Of a stretch of DNA of 64,000 nucleotides, positions 1 through 10,698 are shown in pieces; position 1 is the stretch's first letter, and each line of letters starts with the position of its first letter. A model generated the notes under the pieces. The model was not told the origin of the DNA. It was given only the letters and a program-made list of their open reading frames with translations, and did no database searches. The translations under genes and the position numbers were made by a program. Origin of the DNA: Rhynchonema sp. JSB1_4 (taxonomy: Eukaryota; Nematoda; Chromadorea; Monhysterida; Xyalidae); the NCBI GenBank assembly GCA_030248065.1, contig JASAMV010005757.1, forward strand, positions 27,298-91,297. The letters run 5' to 3'.

Positions 1-229
1 CAGGACTTTTTTCTACCGAGTACTGTCTGCCCTATTTACTGGTGAAGCCCTTTCTGTATAAATACCACCGTTTAGCTGCATTTTGACCCCAATTTGCACA
101 ACGACCTCTTTCTTATTCGCCATTCTTTATACCTGCATAATGACGGTGAATACTCTCTGTATTGCCTGAATATGGCGGAACCCGATCGTGTCACTGAAAA
201 GAAAAGTAGAAAATGTGATTTTTTTGCAG

Positions 230-424
230 ATTGGTCAGAAACTCCACAATTTGAACGTGGTTATGATCAAACGTTCTGATGAGAAGAAGCTGCGAAAGGT
301 CAGCGTCAGTGTTGAAGTGACCGAACCGGATCTGAAAGAAGACAAGCTGCAGGCTGCCGTCAAGCTGCTGACACTCGCAGAATATATTCCCAAAAACCAG
401 TTGAAAAAGCTGAATCTATCGTAG
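230..424 (+). CDS. 3' terminal exon of an unrecognised gene (partial)
   Basis: A T-rich acceptor (TTTTTTTGCAG) ends at 229 and is followed by 64 codons open to a TAG stop at 422-424. The peptide begins IGQKLHNLNVVMIKRSDEKK and continues as a charged, helix-like stretch ending NQLKKLNLS. Lysine, glutamate and leucine are frequent, and no Cys, signal peptide or membrane segment is seen. Upstream exons must lie left of the window or in the first 200 bases, where I find none I can support. I do not recognise the family. The clean acceptor, the in-frame stop and the codon composition, which is unlike the repeats next door, are the only support. Confidence 0.5.
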   Translation: MGQKLHNLNVVMIKRSDEKKLRKVSVSVEVTEPDLKEDKLQAAVKLLTLAEYIPKNQLKKLNLS

Positions 425-542
425 ATGGCAGCTGTTTTGGATCATCGACATTTTTTGTTTAGATGGTTTGTTTCATCCTCGCCGTTTTTTCATGTTCATT
501 CGCATATAGTCCAACCACGTGCTCATGAGACGACTCGTTTAA

Positions 543-1411
543 GGGCGCGCCCATGTAGGCCAGGGCCAGGGCCGGGGCCGGGGCCATGAAAAATAATCTA
601 TGTCCGAGGCCCTGGCCCCGGCCCCCGCCCTGGCCAACATGGGCGCACCCACAGGGCCGGCGCCGGGGCCGGTGCGAAACATTTTTCTGGATAGGCGACG
701 TTAGAACTACAGGGTTGTCAATAATCCAACATCGGTTTCGTATACATATGCAGCTGTGCGTGTGTGTTCGTGTTGGGTGTGCTGTTGCCTGATGTATCAA
801 GGGCACGGTCATTTTGGGGTTTTATTTAGGTTATGCATATGTATTTGTTCAAGCAAATTAATATAAAGCGCTTTATTCTTAAAATACTGGCTGATGAAAA
901 GTCACCAGATGACATAAATTTTTTGAGCAACCACAGTAAACGACATGTCTGCGCGAAATTCGAGTAACCTATAACTCAACCAATCAGCGAAACGCGCACG
1001 GCGTGTATGTGCACGGTCAAAAGCAAACTGTATGTGTATAATTGCAGGTAGAAATTCAGTGTTTTGTCAACCATATTTCAAACTGCAGCCCGAATTTGCA
1101 ATTTACAAATTTGTGTAATCTAAAGAAAAAACACAATATAGCCATGCCCTTGATAAATCAGGCAGTAGCGCACCCAACGCGAACACACACGCACAGCTGC
1201 ATATCCGAAACCAATGTTGGATTATGGACAACCCTGCAGTTGAAACGTCGCCTATCCAGAAAAATGTTTCGCACCGGCCCCGGCCCTGGCCCCCGCCCCG
1301 GCCCCGGCCCTGTCGGTGCGCCCATGTAGGGCAGGGGGCCGGGGCCAGGGCCTCGGACATAGATTATTTTTCATGGCCCCGGCCCTGGCCCTGGCCTACA
1401 TGGGCGCGCCC
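543..1411. mobile_element. Foldback element, GC-rich arms, flanked by TTAA
   Basis: Two inverted arms of about 265 bp (543-800 and 1145-1411) flank a non-repeated middle of about 350 bp. The termini are GGGCGCGCCC on both sides, and TTAA lies directly outside each end (539-542 and 1412-1415). The arms carry reiterated GGCCCTGGCCCC-type words followed by a conserved segment (GAAACATTTTTCTGGATAG). TTAA flanks are known for piggyBac-like elements, but no transposase is present, so the superfamily is not assigned. Several open frames here are by-products of the arms. Confidence 0.75.
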
Positions 1412-1415
1412 TTAA

Positions 1416-1955
1416 AGGGGGCGACTCATTGCTAAAAGTGCCCTGTTTATGGTTTCAGCGTGTAGCTGAGACCCGCGCCATAAAGCCACCAAGATTTAGC
1501 CGATCGGTTCGGAATCGGCGGAGATCGAAGCGATTGAATCGGGTCGACTGGGAACAAAAATAATTTTGGACCAGCTGCATTTTTATTGCAAAACAGGGGA
1601 ACCTCGCACTCTGGCCATGAAACATTCAGAAAAACAGTCCTTTCTATATGAAAACAAAGACACATTTCTTGGTGTACTTGAGGTCAGCCAGCTGACAGCC
1701 ACGTCACGCAGTGATCATATAAAAACGACTATTTTTCTGAATGTTTCATGGCCAGAGTACGAGGTTCCCCTGATTTGCAATAAAAATGCAGCTGGTCCAA
1801 AATTATTTTTGTTTCTGGTTGGACCGATTCAATCGCTTCAATCTCGGTCGATTTTCATCCGATTAATTTAATTTTGATGTCATTCTGATCGCACATAGCC
1901 CAGCTACAAGCTGAAATCATAAAAAGAGCACTTTTAGCAATGAGTCCACCCCTTG
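1416..1955. mobile_element. Foldback element with ACTCATTGCTAAAAGTGC arms
   Basis: Inverted arms of about 240 bp (1416-1660 and 1730-1955) abut the previous element. Both arms contain GTGTAGCTGAGACCCGCGCC-like and GACCAGCTGCATTTTTATTG-like segments. A TGAAACAT octamer sits at the inner end of each arm (1618 and 1741). A single-arm copy lies at 3853-4065, so this is a repeated family. No coding capacity. Confidence 0.75.
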
Positions 1956-2070
1956 GCCAGATTCAAAAATGCGCCGTTTACACGGGTTTTCGCAAACAAA
2001 AGAAAGAGATTGGGCCGAGAGACATGATGACAAGTTCCAGCCAGGGTTGGATTAAAAAATTTTTTTATTA

Positions 2071-2354
2071 GGGCTCCACCAGATAGACCCGAAACCCGAA
2101 ACCCGAAATATAATTTTTTTCTATGTCCATATTTCGGGTTTCGGGTTTTGGAAATGGCATGATAATCGAAAATGTTTCGGTCTTGCCACTTGTAGCTGAC
2201 GTGCACAATTTATACAGTCAGTCGAAACATTTTCGATTATCATGCTTTCGTGTTTCGGGTTTCGGGTTTTTTTTCAAAACCCGAAACCCGAAACATGGAC
2301 ATAGAAAAAATTTATATTTCGTGTTTCGGGTTTCGGGTCTATCTGGTGGAGCCC
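2071..2354. mobile_element. Harbinger-like palindromic MITE, word CCCGAAA, TTA duplication
   Basis: Near-palindrome with termini GGGCTCCACCAGATAGACC, flanked on both sides by TTA (2068-2070 and 2355-2357). The arms carry repeated CCGAAAC words, with a 90-bp centre. Three-base TWA target duplications together with GGG-initial termini are typical of PIF/Harbinger MITEs. It lies inside a degenerate sequence that starts CAGGGTTGGATTAAAA at 2042, which looks like the left end of another element. Confidence 0.7.
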
Positions 2355-2449
2355 TTATCGAACTTTTTTAAAAAAAAAGTTTATTTAAAATTTTTTTTTA
2401 AAAATCACTTTTTTTTATTCCGGACCCCCAGAAAATTGGTTTCTTGAAG

Positions 2450-3060
2450 AATGAAATTTCTGAAATCATGTTAGTAAGGTATGTTTTGAGGGACACTAAA
2501 GAGAACTTTTCCACTGACTTGCATGTTTACGTAATCACGTACGATCTTATCCCCTTGGTCATAACTTTGAGAAATTCGAAGGTAACTGTGGGTATACATA
2601 CTGCACATATATGACAAAGGGAAGACCAACCTTCTGTTTGTGAATTTGGGGATAGATTTGAAGAGAGATAAAGACTCACACCATACTCACTTTGTGTCAC
2701 AAGAGCAACAAATAGCTAATCCGCACAACTGCAAACAGGCGAGCAACGTGGAGTCTGTCGATAGCTTACACGCTCAATAACTGTACATTATTCGGTATGG
2801 GGTGTCCTATATTATACATGCAGCTGTTGTTGGGATGTCTGAGTCCATCACAACACCATTTCAAACTGAAATATAAGCGCCGCAGGCAATTTTTTGAGGA
2901 TCATGGGCAATAAAACACATGAAAATATGCCTTTTTACCTTAAAAAAGTCAGAAAATAACGAAAAAAGGTGAAAAAATGATTAAAAAAGTGGACTTACTT
3001 TTTAAAATTTTAAAATAAAAAAAGTGGCCAACTCTTCAACTTCAAAATAAGTCGTCTCAT
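2450..3060. repeat. No gene; contains a dispersed repeat copy (2848-3040)
   Basis: 2450-2847 shows nothing I can name. 2848-3040 is an inverted copy of 61,008-61,195: both share a CGCCTGCGGCGC-type hairpin next to TTATATTTCAGTTTGAAATGG and an A/T-rich tail with AAAAAAGTGG words. Confidence 0.55.
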
Positions 3061-3087
3061 GAGTTCGTGGTTGGACTGTACATATGG

Positions 3088-3362
3088 TATAGTAAATTTC
3101 TAATTTCGTTGCCTCATACACTTTTACAGACGCAGGGAAACTGCGGTTCGAAGTCGAGGCAGGCAACAAGCTCAACACACAGTCAACAAGCCACGCAGCT
3201 GGCTCGTGTGCGTTTCGAATGTTTCAGTCGCACAAGCTGCGTGTGTCAGCTGCGTGGCTTGTTGACTATGTGTGTTGAGCTTGTTGCCTGCCTCGACTTC
3301 GAACGGGAGTTTCCTGGGTCTGTACGAATGCATGAGGCAACGAAATTAGAAACTTACTATAC
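3088..3362. repeat. Perfect-looking 275-bp palindrome
   Basis: Arms of about 125 bp (3088-3210 and 3238-3362) read outward to TATAGTAA and TTACTATA. The short loop contains the octamer ATGTTTCA (3219). The 123-aa open frame across it is a consequence of the palindrome and is not regarded as coding. Confidence 0.75.
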
Positions 3363-3453
3363 ATTGCTTCATAATTTTGTTCGACGTGTGCGTGCATTAT
3401 CGTTATTTTACGAAAGCAGTCTTACAACATTTTCTTGATCACAACATACAGAT

Positions 3454-3729
3454 ATTGGTCGCACAATGACTTTATAAGAACTGGTCAAATTTTTTTCCTG
3501 AATCGTAAAGAGGGAAAGTGACGGAGCAATGACGTTGCGTTGCGTGATCGCACACAAAGCATGTAGTAAAGAGAATGTTTCAGACCTGCGGCAACGTGGT
3601 TGATCTGCTAGATTATTTTCAGCTGAAAATGTTTTGTGAGAATCACAAATAGCACAGTGGTTAAGAGTGACTGAACGTGAAAATCAGGATTGATTTGATG
3701 AATTCTTATATAGTCATTGTGCGACCAAT
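3454..3729. mobile_element. MITE with ATTGGTCGCACAATGACTTT ends
   Basis: Inverted termini of about 28 bp at 3454-3481 and 3702-3729 (ATTGGTCGCACAATGA and TATAAGAA segments). The interior is non-coding. A solo terminus of the same family is at 8147-8178. No clear target duplication. Confidence 0.65.
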
Positions 3730-3852
3730 ACATGCTTGCAGTAGCAATTTTGGACTTTCGTCGCTGCTATTTTCCATTATTACCATTGTTTCTTCGTCGG
3801 CATAAAGGACTTCTGTCAAAGTCAAATGAAGAGCACACTTCAAGATTACGTT

Positions 3853-4065
3853 GCTTAAAGGGGGACTCACTGCTATCAATAAAAGTGCTCTGTTTATGAT
3901 TTCATTGTGTAGCTGAGACCCGCGCGACAAAAATGGCACCAAGTTTGGTGGCCCGATCGGACCAAAATCGGCCGAGATCGAAAGGATTGAATCGGCCGAA
4001 TCAGGAACAAAATAATTCCGGACCAGCTGCATTTTTGTTGAAAATCGGGCAAAAGCTCATGAATC
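3853..4065. repeat. Single-arm relic of the 1416-1955 foldback family
   Basis: Starts TTAAAGGGGGACTCACTGC and continues colinear with the left arm of 1416-1660, including GCTGAGACCCGCGC and GGACCAGCTGCATTTTTGTTG-like segments. The second arm is missing. Confidence 0.65.
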
Positions 4066-4555
4066 GTTAGATTTCGAGCGAGGGAAAGTCAAATCCAGGC
4101 TGTCTTATGAGGATTTCAAAGCTCCCCCACCAAAAGTCTCAGGGTTTCCCAAAAGACTTTCGGGCGTGTGTGGGCGAGATCGTTGCTTGCCTTCCTCCCC
4201 AGTGCCCAGTGCATGTTGGGAATAGCTAGTCCCGCCGGTGGAGGAACGTGCCCACTCCTCCGAAGTTAATTCCAAAGAACGGGCCCGAGCCGTTTCTGAT
4301 TCTGGGGCCTCAGTGGCAGTGGAACCGCATAGTGTTTTATTTTGCTTTTGCTGCGGAATTCATGGGGTGATGTTTCATGGGTGCTGCGTTGAAACATCAT
4401 GTCGGTGGACCCGGCAGCTTGAATTATCATCGTGGTTTTCGCTTGGATTCTGCCTGGAAGACAGTTGGTTCGTTGGGTTTTGTGTTTTGTGGTTCCATTT
4501 TTGATTTTTTTGGTTTTGCTTTGGAGTTATTACCGACTGTAGTGGCTAGGGGGCA

Positions 4556-4708
4556 TGGGGATTCCCCCCAAGAGGTACCGTATTCCCTAAAATACCTAAA
4601 ACATAGAGCCCCCCCCAAAATACAGCCCCCCAACTTGGAATTCCCCGCTTGGGGGTCGTAAAGTCAAGTTCTTGTATAAGACACCTTATGTACAACGTTT
4701 GTGGTTGA
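4556..4708 (+). repeat. AGCCCCCC-word repeat module
   Basis: Begins with GGTACCGTATTCCCTAAAAT, carries AGAGCCCCCCC and ACAGCCCCCC words, and ends in a unique tail (GTCAAGTTCTTGTATAAGAC...TTGTGGTTGA). The same tail recurs at 9450-9502, so this is one end of a repeat family. Related word arrays are at 5640-6250 and 10,605-10,690. Confidence 0.6.
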
Positions 4709-5573
4709 CAGTGTAGTTCCTGGGGGGGAGGGGGGTCCCCCTCGGGTACGTCTGTTCCCCCTCCATGGTACGCCTGCCCCACTGTTCCCCCTCCGGGTAC
4801 GTCTGCTCCCCCAATTTTTACCTAAAATAGGCAAATTTTGGCCTAAAATAGGCATTTTTAGGCATAAAATGAGTGATTTTTAGGTCAATGTCGTCAAAAA
4901 TCGCCAAAATACCCTTTTTATTGAGATTTTTTTTCCAAAAAGGGGCAAAAATGAGCCAAATTTTCGACCTCAAAAAATGACTTTTCTCCAAATTTGGGTC
5001 CTCCCCCCCCGTTCCGGGTCCCTCCCCCCTATACTGGCAGGCGGAAAAAAACCGGTTTTTTTTCCGGAAAAAAACCGAAAAAAAACCGTTTTTTTCCGAG
5101 ACCCGAATACTTTTCCATTTATTTTTCCGTGTGTATCTTTTCGGTTTTTGATCGGAAAAATATAGGTACTTTATTCCAATTTTGCCAAAAAATTGTAATG
5201 CAAAACTGATGAGTTTTTCGATTTTAGTGAAAAATTGGCTCGAGCACGAAAATTAACCGACCCCAAATGGGCCAAAAAGCGTGTAAACCAACTGTTTTCG
5301 ACTGACTTCAACACTCTTCAAGAACACTCTCGCCACTTCGAACAAATTTTGCACTGAAATTGTTATATTTTTCGAAATTACGTTCTTAAGTACTGGAAAA
5401 ATATTTGGAAAAAAACGGTTTTTTCGGAAAAAAACCGTTTTTTTCCACGAAAAATAAAAAACAGTTCTTTATGACAGTATACTCCCCCCTTCCCCCCCCA
5501 GGTGGGACGTCTGTTCCCCCTCCGAAAAAAAGGGGGTACCGCCTGTTCCCCCTCCGGACCAGGAACTACACTG
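4709..5573 (+). mobile_element. hAT-like element, CAGTGTAGTTCCTGG ends, copy A
   Basis: Termini CAGTGTAGTTCCTGG (4709-4723) and CCAGGAACTACACTG (5559-5573). Order inside: G-run, three word slots filled with GTACGTCTGTTCCCCCTCC-type sequence, an A/T-rich core with GGTCAATGTCGTCAAAAATC and CCAAAATACCCTTTTTAT, a C-run, and two more slots with the same word. A second element with CGGAAAAAAACCG words (about 5029-5482, ends ATACTGGCA and TGACAGTAT) is nested before the right slots. No matching 8-bp duplication is seen around this copy, which may be chimeric. Confidence 0.7.
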
Positions 5574-5639
5574 CCAGTAACACCCTGACAGAACTCCATT
5601 TTAGGGGTATTTTTTGGAACATTTTTTGAGATTTTGGGC

Positions 5640-6250
5640 AACGAAAAAATACAGCCCCCCCAAAACAGAGCCCCCCAAAAATACAGCCCCCCTAAAAGGG
5701 GTCAGTGAAAAAATACAGCCCCCCCTTGTATTTTAGGTTTTACGGTAGGTACCGTAAATAGAACCTAAATAGGCTCTATTAATTCACTGACCCCATTTTG
5801 GGGGCTCTATTACGGGGGGCTCTATTCCGGGGGGCCTCTATTAATTCACTGACCCGAACCTGAAAAATTGTTCCCAGAAATACCCCCCAAAAAACCCTAA
5901 AAAGGGGTTTGAAAGGATGTTTTTTCGCTTGTAGTCGCATTTATTCGTGTCTATTCGTCAATAAGAGGCGTATTATGTGCTCTGATCGAACAACAAACGT
6001 GCATAAATGAACCTGTACACCACTATGAAGCCTTAATAGACTACTGTATAGCGGATGTTACTTAGGGGAGGGGGCTCTATTCCGTGGGGGCTCTATTAAT
6101 TCACTGACCCCTTTTTGGGGGGCTGTATTACGGGGGGCTCTATTCCGGGGGGGGCTGTATTTAGGTTTTTTGCGGTAAATACAAGGGGGCTCTATTAATT
6201 CACTGACCCCATTTTGAGGGGCTCTATTACGGGGGGCTCTATTCCCGGGG
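5640..6250. repeat. AGCCCCCC/GGGGGGCT word arrays
   Basis: Two opposing arrays, about 5645-5850 and 6065-6250, of ACAGCCCCCC and GGGGGCTCTATT words. They are separated by phrases such as AAAAGGGGTCAGTGAAAAAA and ATTAATTCACTGACCCC. About 200 bp of ordinary sequence lies between. Non-coding. Confidence 0.65.
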
Positions 6251-6254
6251 GGCA

Positions 6255-6612
6255 TGTTGCGAAACAGTGCTGTGGCTGGGGGGAGGGGGTTCCCCCAATG
6301 GTACCCTACCCGCCCCGGCCTGGTACACTACCCGCCCCAATTTTTGACCTCAAAATGCCCATTTTTCGGTCAAAATAGCCCAAATTTCGACCGAAAACCC
6401 TTAAAAGTGCAAAAAATCGCGCACTACGCGCGATATATGCACTTTCTAGCATATAAAAATGGGCACCCAAAAAAACTTGTATTGTACCCTAACCCTACCC
6501 GCCCCAAAAAATCTTCCCCCCTCCCCCCAAGCTGGATTTCCCACCGAAGATTCCAGGTACGCTACCCCCCCTACCCGCCCCGGATTTTTCCACCTATTTC
6601 CATCTATCTCGA
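6255..6612 (+). mobile_element. Diverged slot element, copy G, word ACTACCCGCCCC
   Basis: Starts CAGTGCTGTGGCTGGGGGG, a variant of the copy A terminus, followed by GGTACACTACCCGCCCC words, an A/T-rich core, a second word block and the CTACCCGCCCCGG word again near 6590. The right terminus is not found. It is related to copies A-F by layout rather than by overall identity. Confidence 0.45.
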
Positions 6613-6759
6613 GCCGACCCCAAAGGGTATCTCGAGTAAGTAGATTTATGCTTTTCAAAGGCAAAAATAGGTGTTTTCCGACCTCGGAACCCCTAAAAAG
6701 GGGTTCATTTGGTACTTCATAAAAAGGGTATTTTGGCGACCTTTGAGAACATTGACCAA

Positions 6760-7540
6760 AAAATCACACATTTGGTACTGTTGCCGTTGACACTTTGGCG
6801 TTATCACGACAAGGTCCCAGAGTTAACTTTCTTCTAGTTCTGTGAGTCGCCCTTGCACATACAGCATGTATCCCCGAGCGTCAGCAATGCATTGAACGTC
6901 TCAGCAGCGTCATCATCATCACCACTCGGTTCGTCTGCAACGTTCCACGGCCAACAACTCAATCAACAACACATCATTATCGACGCTTGCTAATTTTGGA
7001 CTCATGGAACCCTGTGAATCAAGGTGAGTGTCTGTGTCTCTGTGCTGGTGGGGTAGGAACTTTTCGAATATATGACGTAGGGCACGAAGTTATGGAGCCA
7101 TAATCAGCATTTCGCGAGCTTGTTCGCCTTGAATTCGATCACGGAAGCACCCGGGCTCGAAATGAATAATGATTGCCATATGTACCAGCACTGTGATGGG
7201 GAGTAGTGGAGGGCACTGTAATTTTGACCAGAGTAGAAGTTGCGGATGACTGATGAGGTTCAGGTGCATGGTGCAGGAGCATTGAATAACTTTTACCCCG
7301 GCCGACATTACTGCAGTCTGCATGACATAACCCGGTAACATCACAAAATACAGTCAAACAAAGTTAATCAACCCGCCCCGCCAGCCAAGTGTTGATGTGA
7401 CCCAAATAATGTTTACTGCTGTCACACAGTCCAACGGAGCACCCTAACGAGCGCAAACCGATCGTGCCGCAACGCAGTGCCGCTGGTGGGTTTGTGGCGC
7501 ACAATCTCGGTCTGACCGCCGATATGCACGATATGTATCG
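6760..7540. other. No gene recognised
   Basis: Ordinary-looking sequence with short open frames only. 6720-6775 still resembles the A/T-rich core of the slot elements (AAAAAGGGTATTTTGGCGAC). Nothing else supportable. Confidence 0.4.
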
Positions 7541-7627
7541 CCGAGCGTGCGTCGAGTGATTGAGTTCATGGTGTTGGTCAAAGTGAGTGATGGGTTTATT
7601 GGGTCGACCTTGCGCATTTACAGTAAC

Positions 7628-7800
7628 ACTACGCTAACACGAGCCCGATTTCGGAGGTGGCAGATAGTGAAACATTCTCACGTGGCTGCTGATTTTGAAA
7701 GTGTTACACGTAGAATACAACGCGGCGCATGACGATTTTCTCTTTCTATTCGTTTTGTAAGCACACCACCTCCGAAATCGGGCTCGTGTCGGCGTAGTTG
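7628..7800. mobile_element. MITE family A, copy 1
   Basis: About 30-bp inverted ends containing ACACGAGCCCGATTTCGGAG. The interior has AGTGAAACATTC, CACGTGGCTGCTGATT and TTTCTCTTTCTATTCGTT. Other copies are at 13,545-13,712, 62,253-62,430 and 62,490-62,660. Confidence 0.75.
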
Positions 7801-7869
7801 GCCGTAATAGGAAAACGGCAAAGCGCAAAGAATAGTTAGTGGAACATTTATTTTGCCAACGGTTATGCG

Positions 7870-8500
7870 TCAATTTTTCACGAACGACATCGTTTCAAAG
7901 TTGCGAACAACATCATTATTGTCATTACAGACAAGATGACCTATGTGAAACATCAGGCTGGTGGTCGACATCATGAACGACTTGTGGCATGTTGTCATCA
8001 ATTTATGGCATGCCGGGAATACCAATACCAATGAACGATCTTTATTGTTGCACACTTAATTTTTACTGTAGATAACATTTATTAATTGAACAAATGTTAT
8101 ACAATCTGTTGTATAAAGGCACGGTTTGAGAATTCTTGCACGAATTTCACCAATTCTTATAAAGTCATTGTGCGGCCAATACCAACATGTTATGTGCGAA
8201 ACGTTTGAAATTCATGGTTTTCGCATTCACTCACATCATCTTTGAACAATCTCATCGTTATTTCGGAATAATTGTTCGTGTTCTATCCAGCAGCGTCGCG
8301 ATAAGCTGAAGCCCACAATTGACGTCGATCCCATAAACCTTCCAGATGGGCAATCAGACGCGTGTTCGATTTGACAGTCGGGTTTGCCATTAAATGTTGG
8401 AACTGACAGTTAGCTTGACCGAGTGTGACAGCCCGAGTGAGACGTCCGATGTCCAACATCACTGTCTGGCGTTCCTCCTGCGCAAAGTGGAGAACATAAA
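7870..8500. other. No gene recognised; solo MITE terminus at 8147-8178
   Basis: Nothing coding is supportable. The terminus matches the ends of the 3454-3729 MITE. Confidence 0.4.
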
Positions 8501-8507
8501 AAAGTAC

Positions 8508-8592
8508 AAAACGCCCCTTCCCCCTCAGGGGTACACTATATATTCCCCTTCGAAAAAAAACGGGGGGTCGGTCCACCCCCCAGACTTCGGTT
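8508..8592. repeat. Relic of a slot element, word GGTACACTATATATTCCCC
   Basis: CCCCTTCCCCCTCAGG, then the word, then CGAAAAAAAACGGGGGGT. This is the order seen at the right end of copies A-C, but no terminus follows. Confidence 0.4.
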
Positions 8593-9058
8593 TGATCGCA
8601 CGGCAAGGCCCACGTTTTCTGTTCCACTTGGTTTTCTCAGAGTATCAAAACATTTTCCTTTCCCAGAATTCACAAAATAACCAAAGCGGATTCGATTTTT
8701 GCGTGACTTTCACTCATAGGGTGGTTCAACCTATGTTAACCGTCAGACTCAGAGATAAATATTTTACTCGGGCGGGCCAGGGCGGCGCAAGATTTGAAAA
8801 GATAGATAAACAACACGTGCAATCCTAAGTTTTGATGTCGTCCTGTGATTCAAGGCGTGTGGATGTTTTGCTGTAGAACGTTACCAGATTTTAGCATTTT
8901 GGGCAAAAGAAAAAGTGACACTTTAATTAGTTTCGGAGGAGTGGGCACGTTCCTCCACCGGCGGGACTAGCTATTCCCAACATGCGTGCCCAGTTTCTAC
9001 TGCAAACGAAAAGGGAAGAAAAATTTAATTTTCAAACAGAGATGATTTAGGATAGGAT

Positions 9059-9545
9059 CAGAGGTCGCAATCGGGCCGGGTTTGGCCGGCCCGGCCCGGC
9101 CCGAGCCCCCAAATCTCCGGCCCGGCCCGACCCGTACCCCCAAATCTCCGGTCCTGCCCGGCCCGAACCTCCAAATCTCCGGCCCGGCCCGAATTTTTGG
9201 CTCAGATTTTAACCCAATTTTTGTCATAATTTTTGCGATTTTTTGAACCTATTTTTGGTTGAAAACAACGGTGTTGCTGGGGGGTGGGGGCTGGGGGCTC
9301 CCCCGCCCCTAGGTACAGCAGGTAGGTACCGTATTCCCTAAAATAGAGCCCCCCAAAAATAGAGCCCCCCCTAAAAGGGGTCAGTGAAAAAATAGAGCCC
9401 CCCAAAAATACAGCCCCCCCCCAACTTGGAATTCCCCGCTTTGGGGATCGTAAAGTCAAGTTCTTGTATAAGACACCTTATGTACAACGTTTGTGGTTGA
9501 GGTTGAGTATATGATGACGTACGGGCCGGCCCGATTGCGACCTCT
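9059..9545. mobile_element. hAT-like element, CAGAGGTCGCAATCGGG ends, GATAGGAT duplication
   Basis: Inverted ends CAGAGGTCGCAATCGG and CCGATTGCGACCTCTG, with an exact 8-bp flanking duplication GATAGGAT (9051-9058 and 9546-9553). The subterminal regions are arrays of CCGGCCCGGCCCG words. An AGCCCC-word module (about 9290-9505) is nested inside. Eight-base duplications and CAG-initial ends fit the hAT superfamily. No transposase. Confidence 0.75.
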
Positions 9546-9552
9546 GGATAGG

Positions 9553-9665
9553 ATCCCACCCGGCCCGACTGACCAAAACTCCGGCCCGGCCCGATTTAAA
9601 ATTCCAAAATCACGGCCCGGCCCGACTTTGGGGTCAAAGGAAAAAAATCGTCCAAAAAAGCCAGT
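9553..9665. repeat. Orphan CCCGGCCCGA word array
   Basis: CCCGGCCCGA words spaced by AT-rich phrases, similar to the interior of 9059-9545, but with no termini of its own. Confidence 0.5.
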
Positions 9666-9678
9666 GATGTGGTAGGTC

Positions 9679-10075
9679 CAGTGTAGTTCCTGGGGGGGGG
9701 AGGGGGGGTCCCCCCCCCCTAAGGTACACTAACCGCCGCGACCAAGGTACACTAGTACACTAACCGCCGCGCCAGGTACACTAACCGCCTCAATTTTTGC
9801 CTAAAATTGGCATTTTTAGGCCTAAAATGGGCATTTTTAGGCCTAAAATGAGTGATTTTTAGGTCAATGATGTCAAAAGTCGCCAAAATACCCTTTTTAT
9901 GAAGAATTTTTTCCAAAAAGGGCCAAAAATCGGTCAAATTTTCTACCCCAAAAAGTGACTTTTTCCTGGATTTGGGTCTTCCCCCCCCCCCTTCCCCCCA
10001 GGGAGGTACACTAACCGCCGCACGGAAAAAAGGGGTAGGTACACTAACCGCCGCGCCGGACCAGGAACTACACTG
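9679..10075 (+). mobile_element. hAT-like slot element, copy B, word GGTACACTAACCGCC
   Basis: Complete 397-bp copy with CAGTGTAGTTCCTGG ends and an exact 8-bp duplication GGTAGGTC on both sides (9671-9678 and 10,076-10,083). Three left slots and two right slots all carry GGTACACTAACCGCC plus GCG-type tails. The core between them is the same A/T-rich sequence as in copies A and C-E. Non-coding. This is the cleanest copy and serves as the reference. Confidence 0.85.
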
Positions 10076-10137
10076 GGTAGGTCTACTCTACTCTGGTCCG
10101 AGGCTCGGCTCGGACTCCGAGCAAGAAAGCTACCGTA

Positions 10138-10584
10138 CAGAGGTGGGAATCGGGCCGGCCCGGCCCGGCCCGACGTTCGGGCCGGGCCGGGCCGAGGTTT
10201 CCGGCCCGAACGGTCGGGCCGGGCCGGGCCGGGATGGCCGGCCCGAAAAGGCCCGACATGATCGAATTTCAATAAAAAATCGTGATTTTTTAGGCTAAAT
10301 TTGCCAAAATTTCTCGCGATTCTGCAAATTAGTACCGACTTCCATGATTATCAGCTATCAGGTATTTTTAAACAAAAAAACTGTAATTTTTGCACCAAAA
10401 AATTGCTTCAAAATATCATCAGAAAAAACTCGGGCCGAAAAAATCAGGCCGGGCCGGGCCGACTTTTTTCCAAGTCGGGCCGGGCCGGACTTCCCGGCCC
10501 GAACTGTCGGGCCGGGCCGGGCCGACCCCCGGACCTCGTCGGGCCGGGCCGGGCCGAGGTAACCCGGCCCGATTCCCACCTCTG
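10138..10584. mobile_element. hAT-like element, CAGAGGTGGGAATCGGG ends, CTACCGTA duplication
   Basis: 447 bp, inverted ends CAGAGGTGGGAATCGG and CCGATTCCCACCTCTG, with an exact 8-bp duplication CTACCGTA (10,130-10,137 and 10,585-10,592). Both ends carry arrays of GGGCCGGGCC words with a 170-bp A/T-rich middle. Same class as 9059-9545 but with different outer bases. Confidence 0.85.
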
Positions 10585-10698
10585 CTACCGTATTGTCGGA
10601 AATAACCCGGGGGGTCTATTTTTTCACAGGGGTCATTTTGGGGGGTTCAATTAATGGGGGTCAATTATTGGGGGTTATATTTTTCATTTGGCCCCCAG

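Larger units (their letters stand above)
4200..8992. repeat. 4.8-kb block bounded by about 65-bp inverted repeats
   Basis: 4205-4268 and 8928-8992 are inverted copies containing TTGGGAATAGCTAGTCCCGC, GGTGGAGGAACGTGCC and ACTCCTCCGAA. They could be the ends of a large element now filled with later insertions, or two independent solo repeats in opposite orientation. No transposase-like frame is visible between them. Confidence 0.5.

Noticed and set aside
3067..3438. 123-codon frame
   Set aside because: Lies on a 275-bp palindrome; no other coding evidence.
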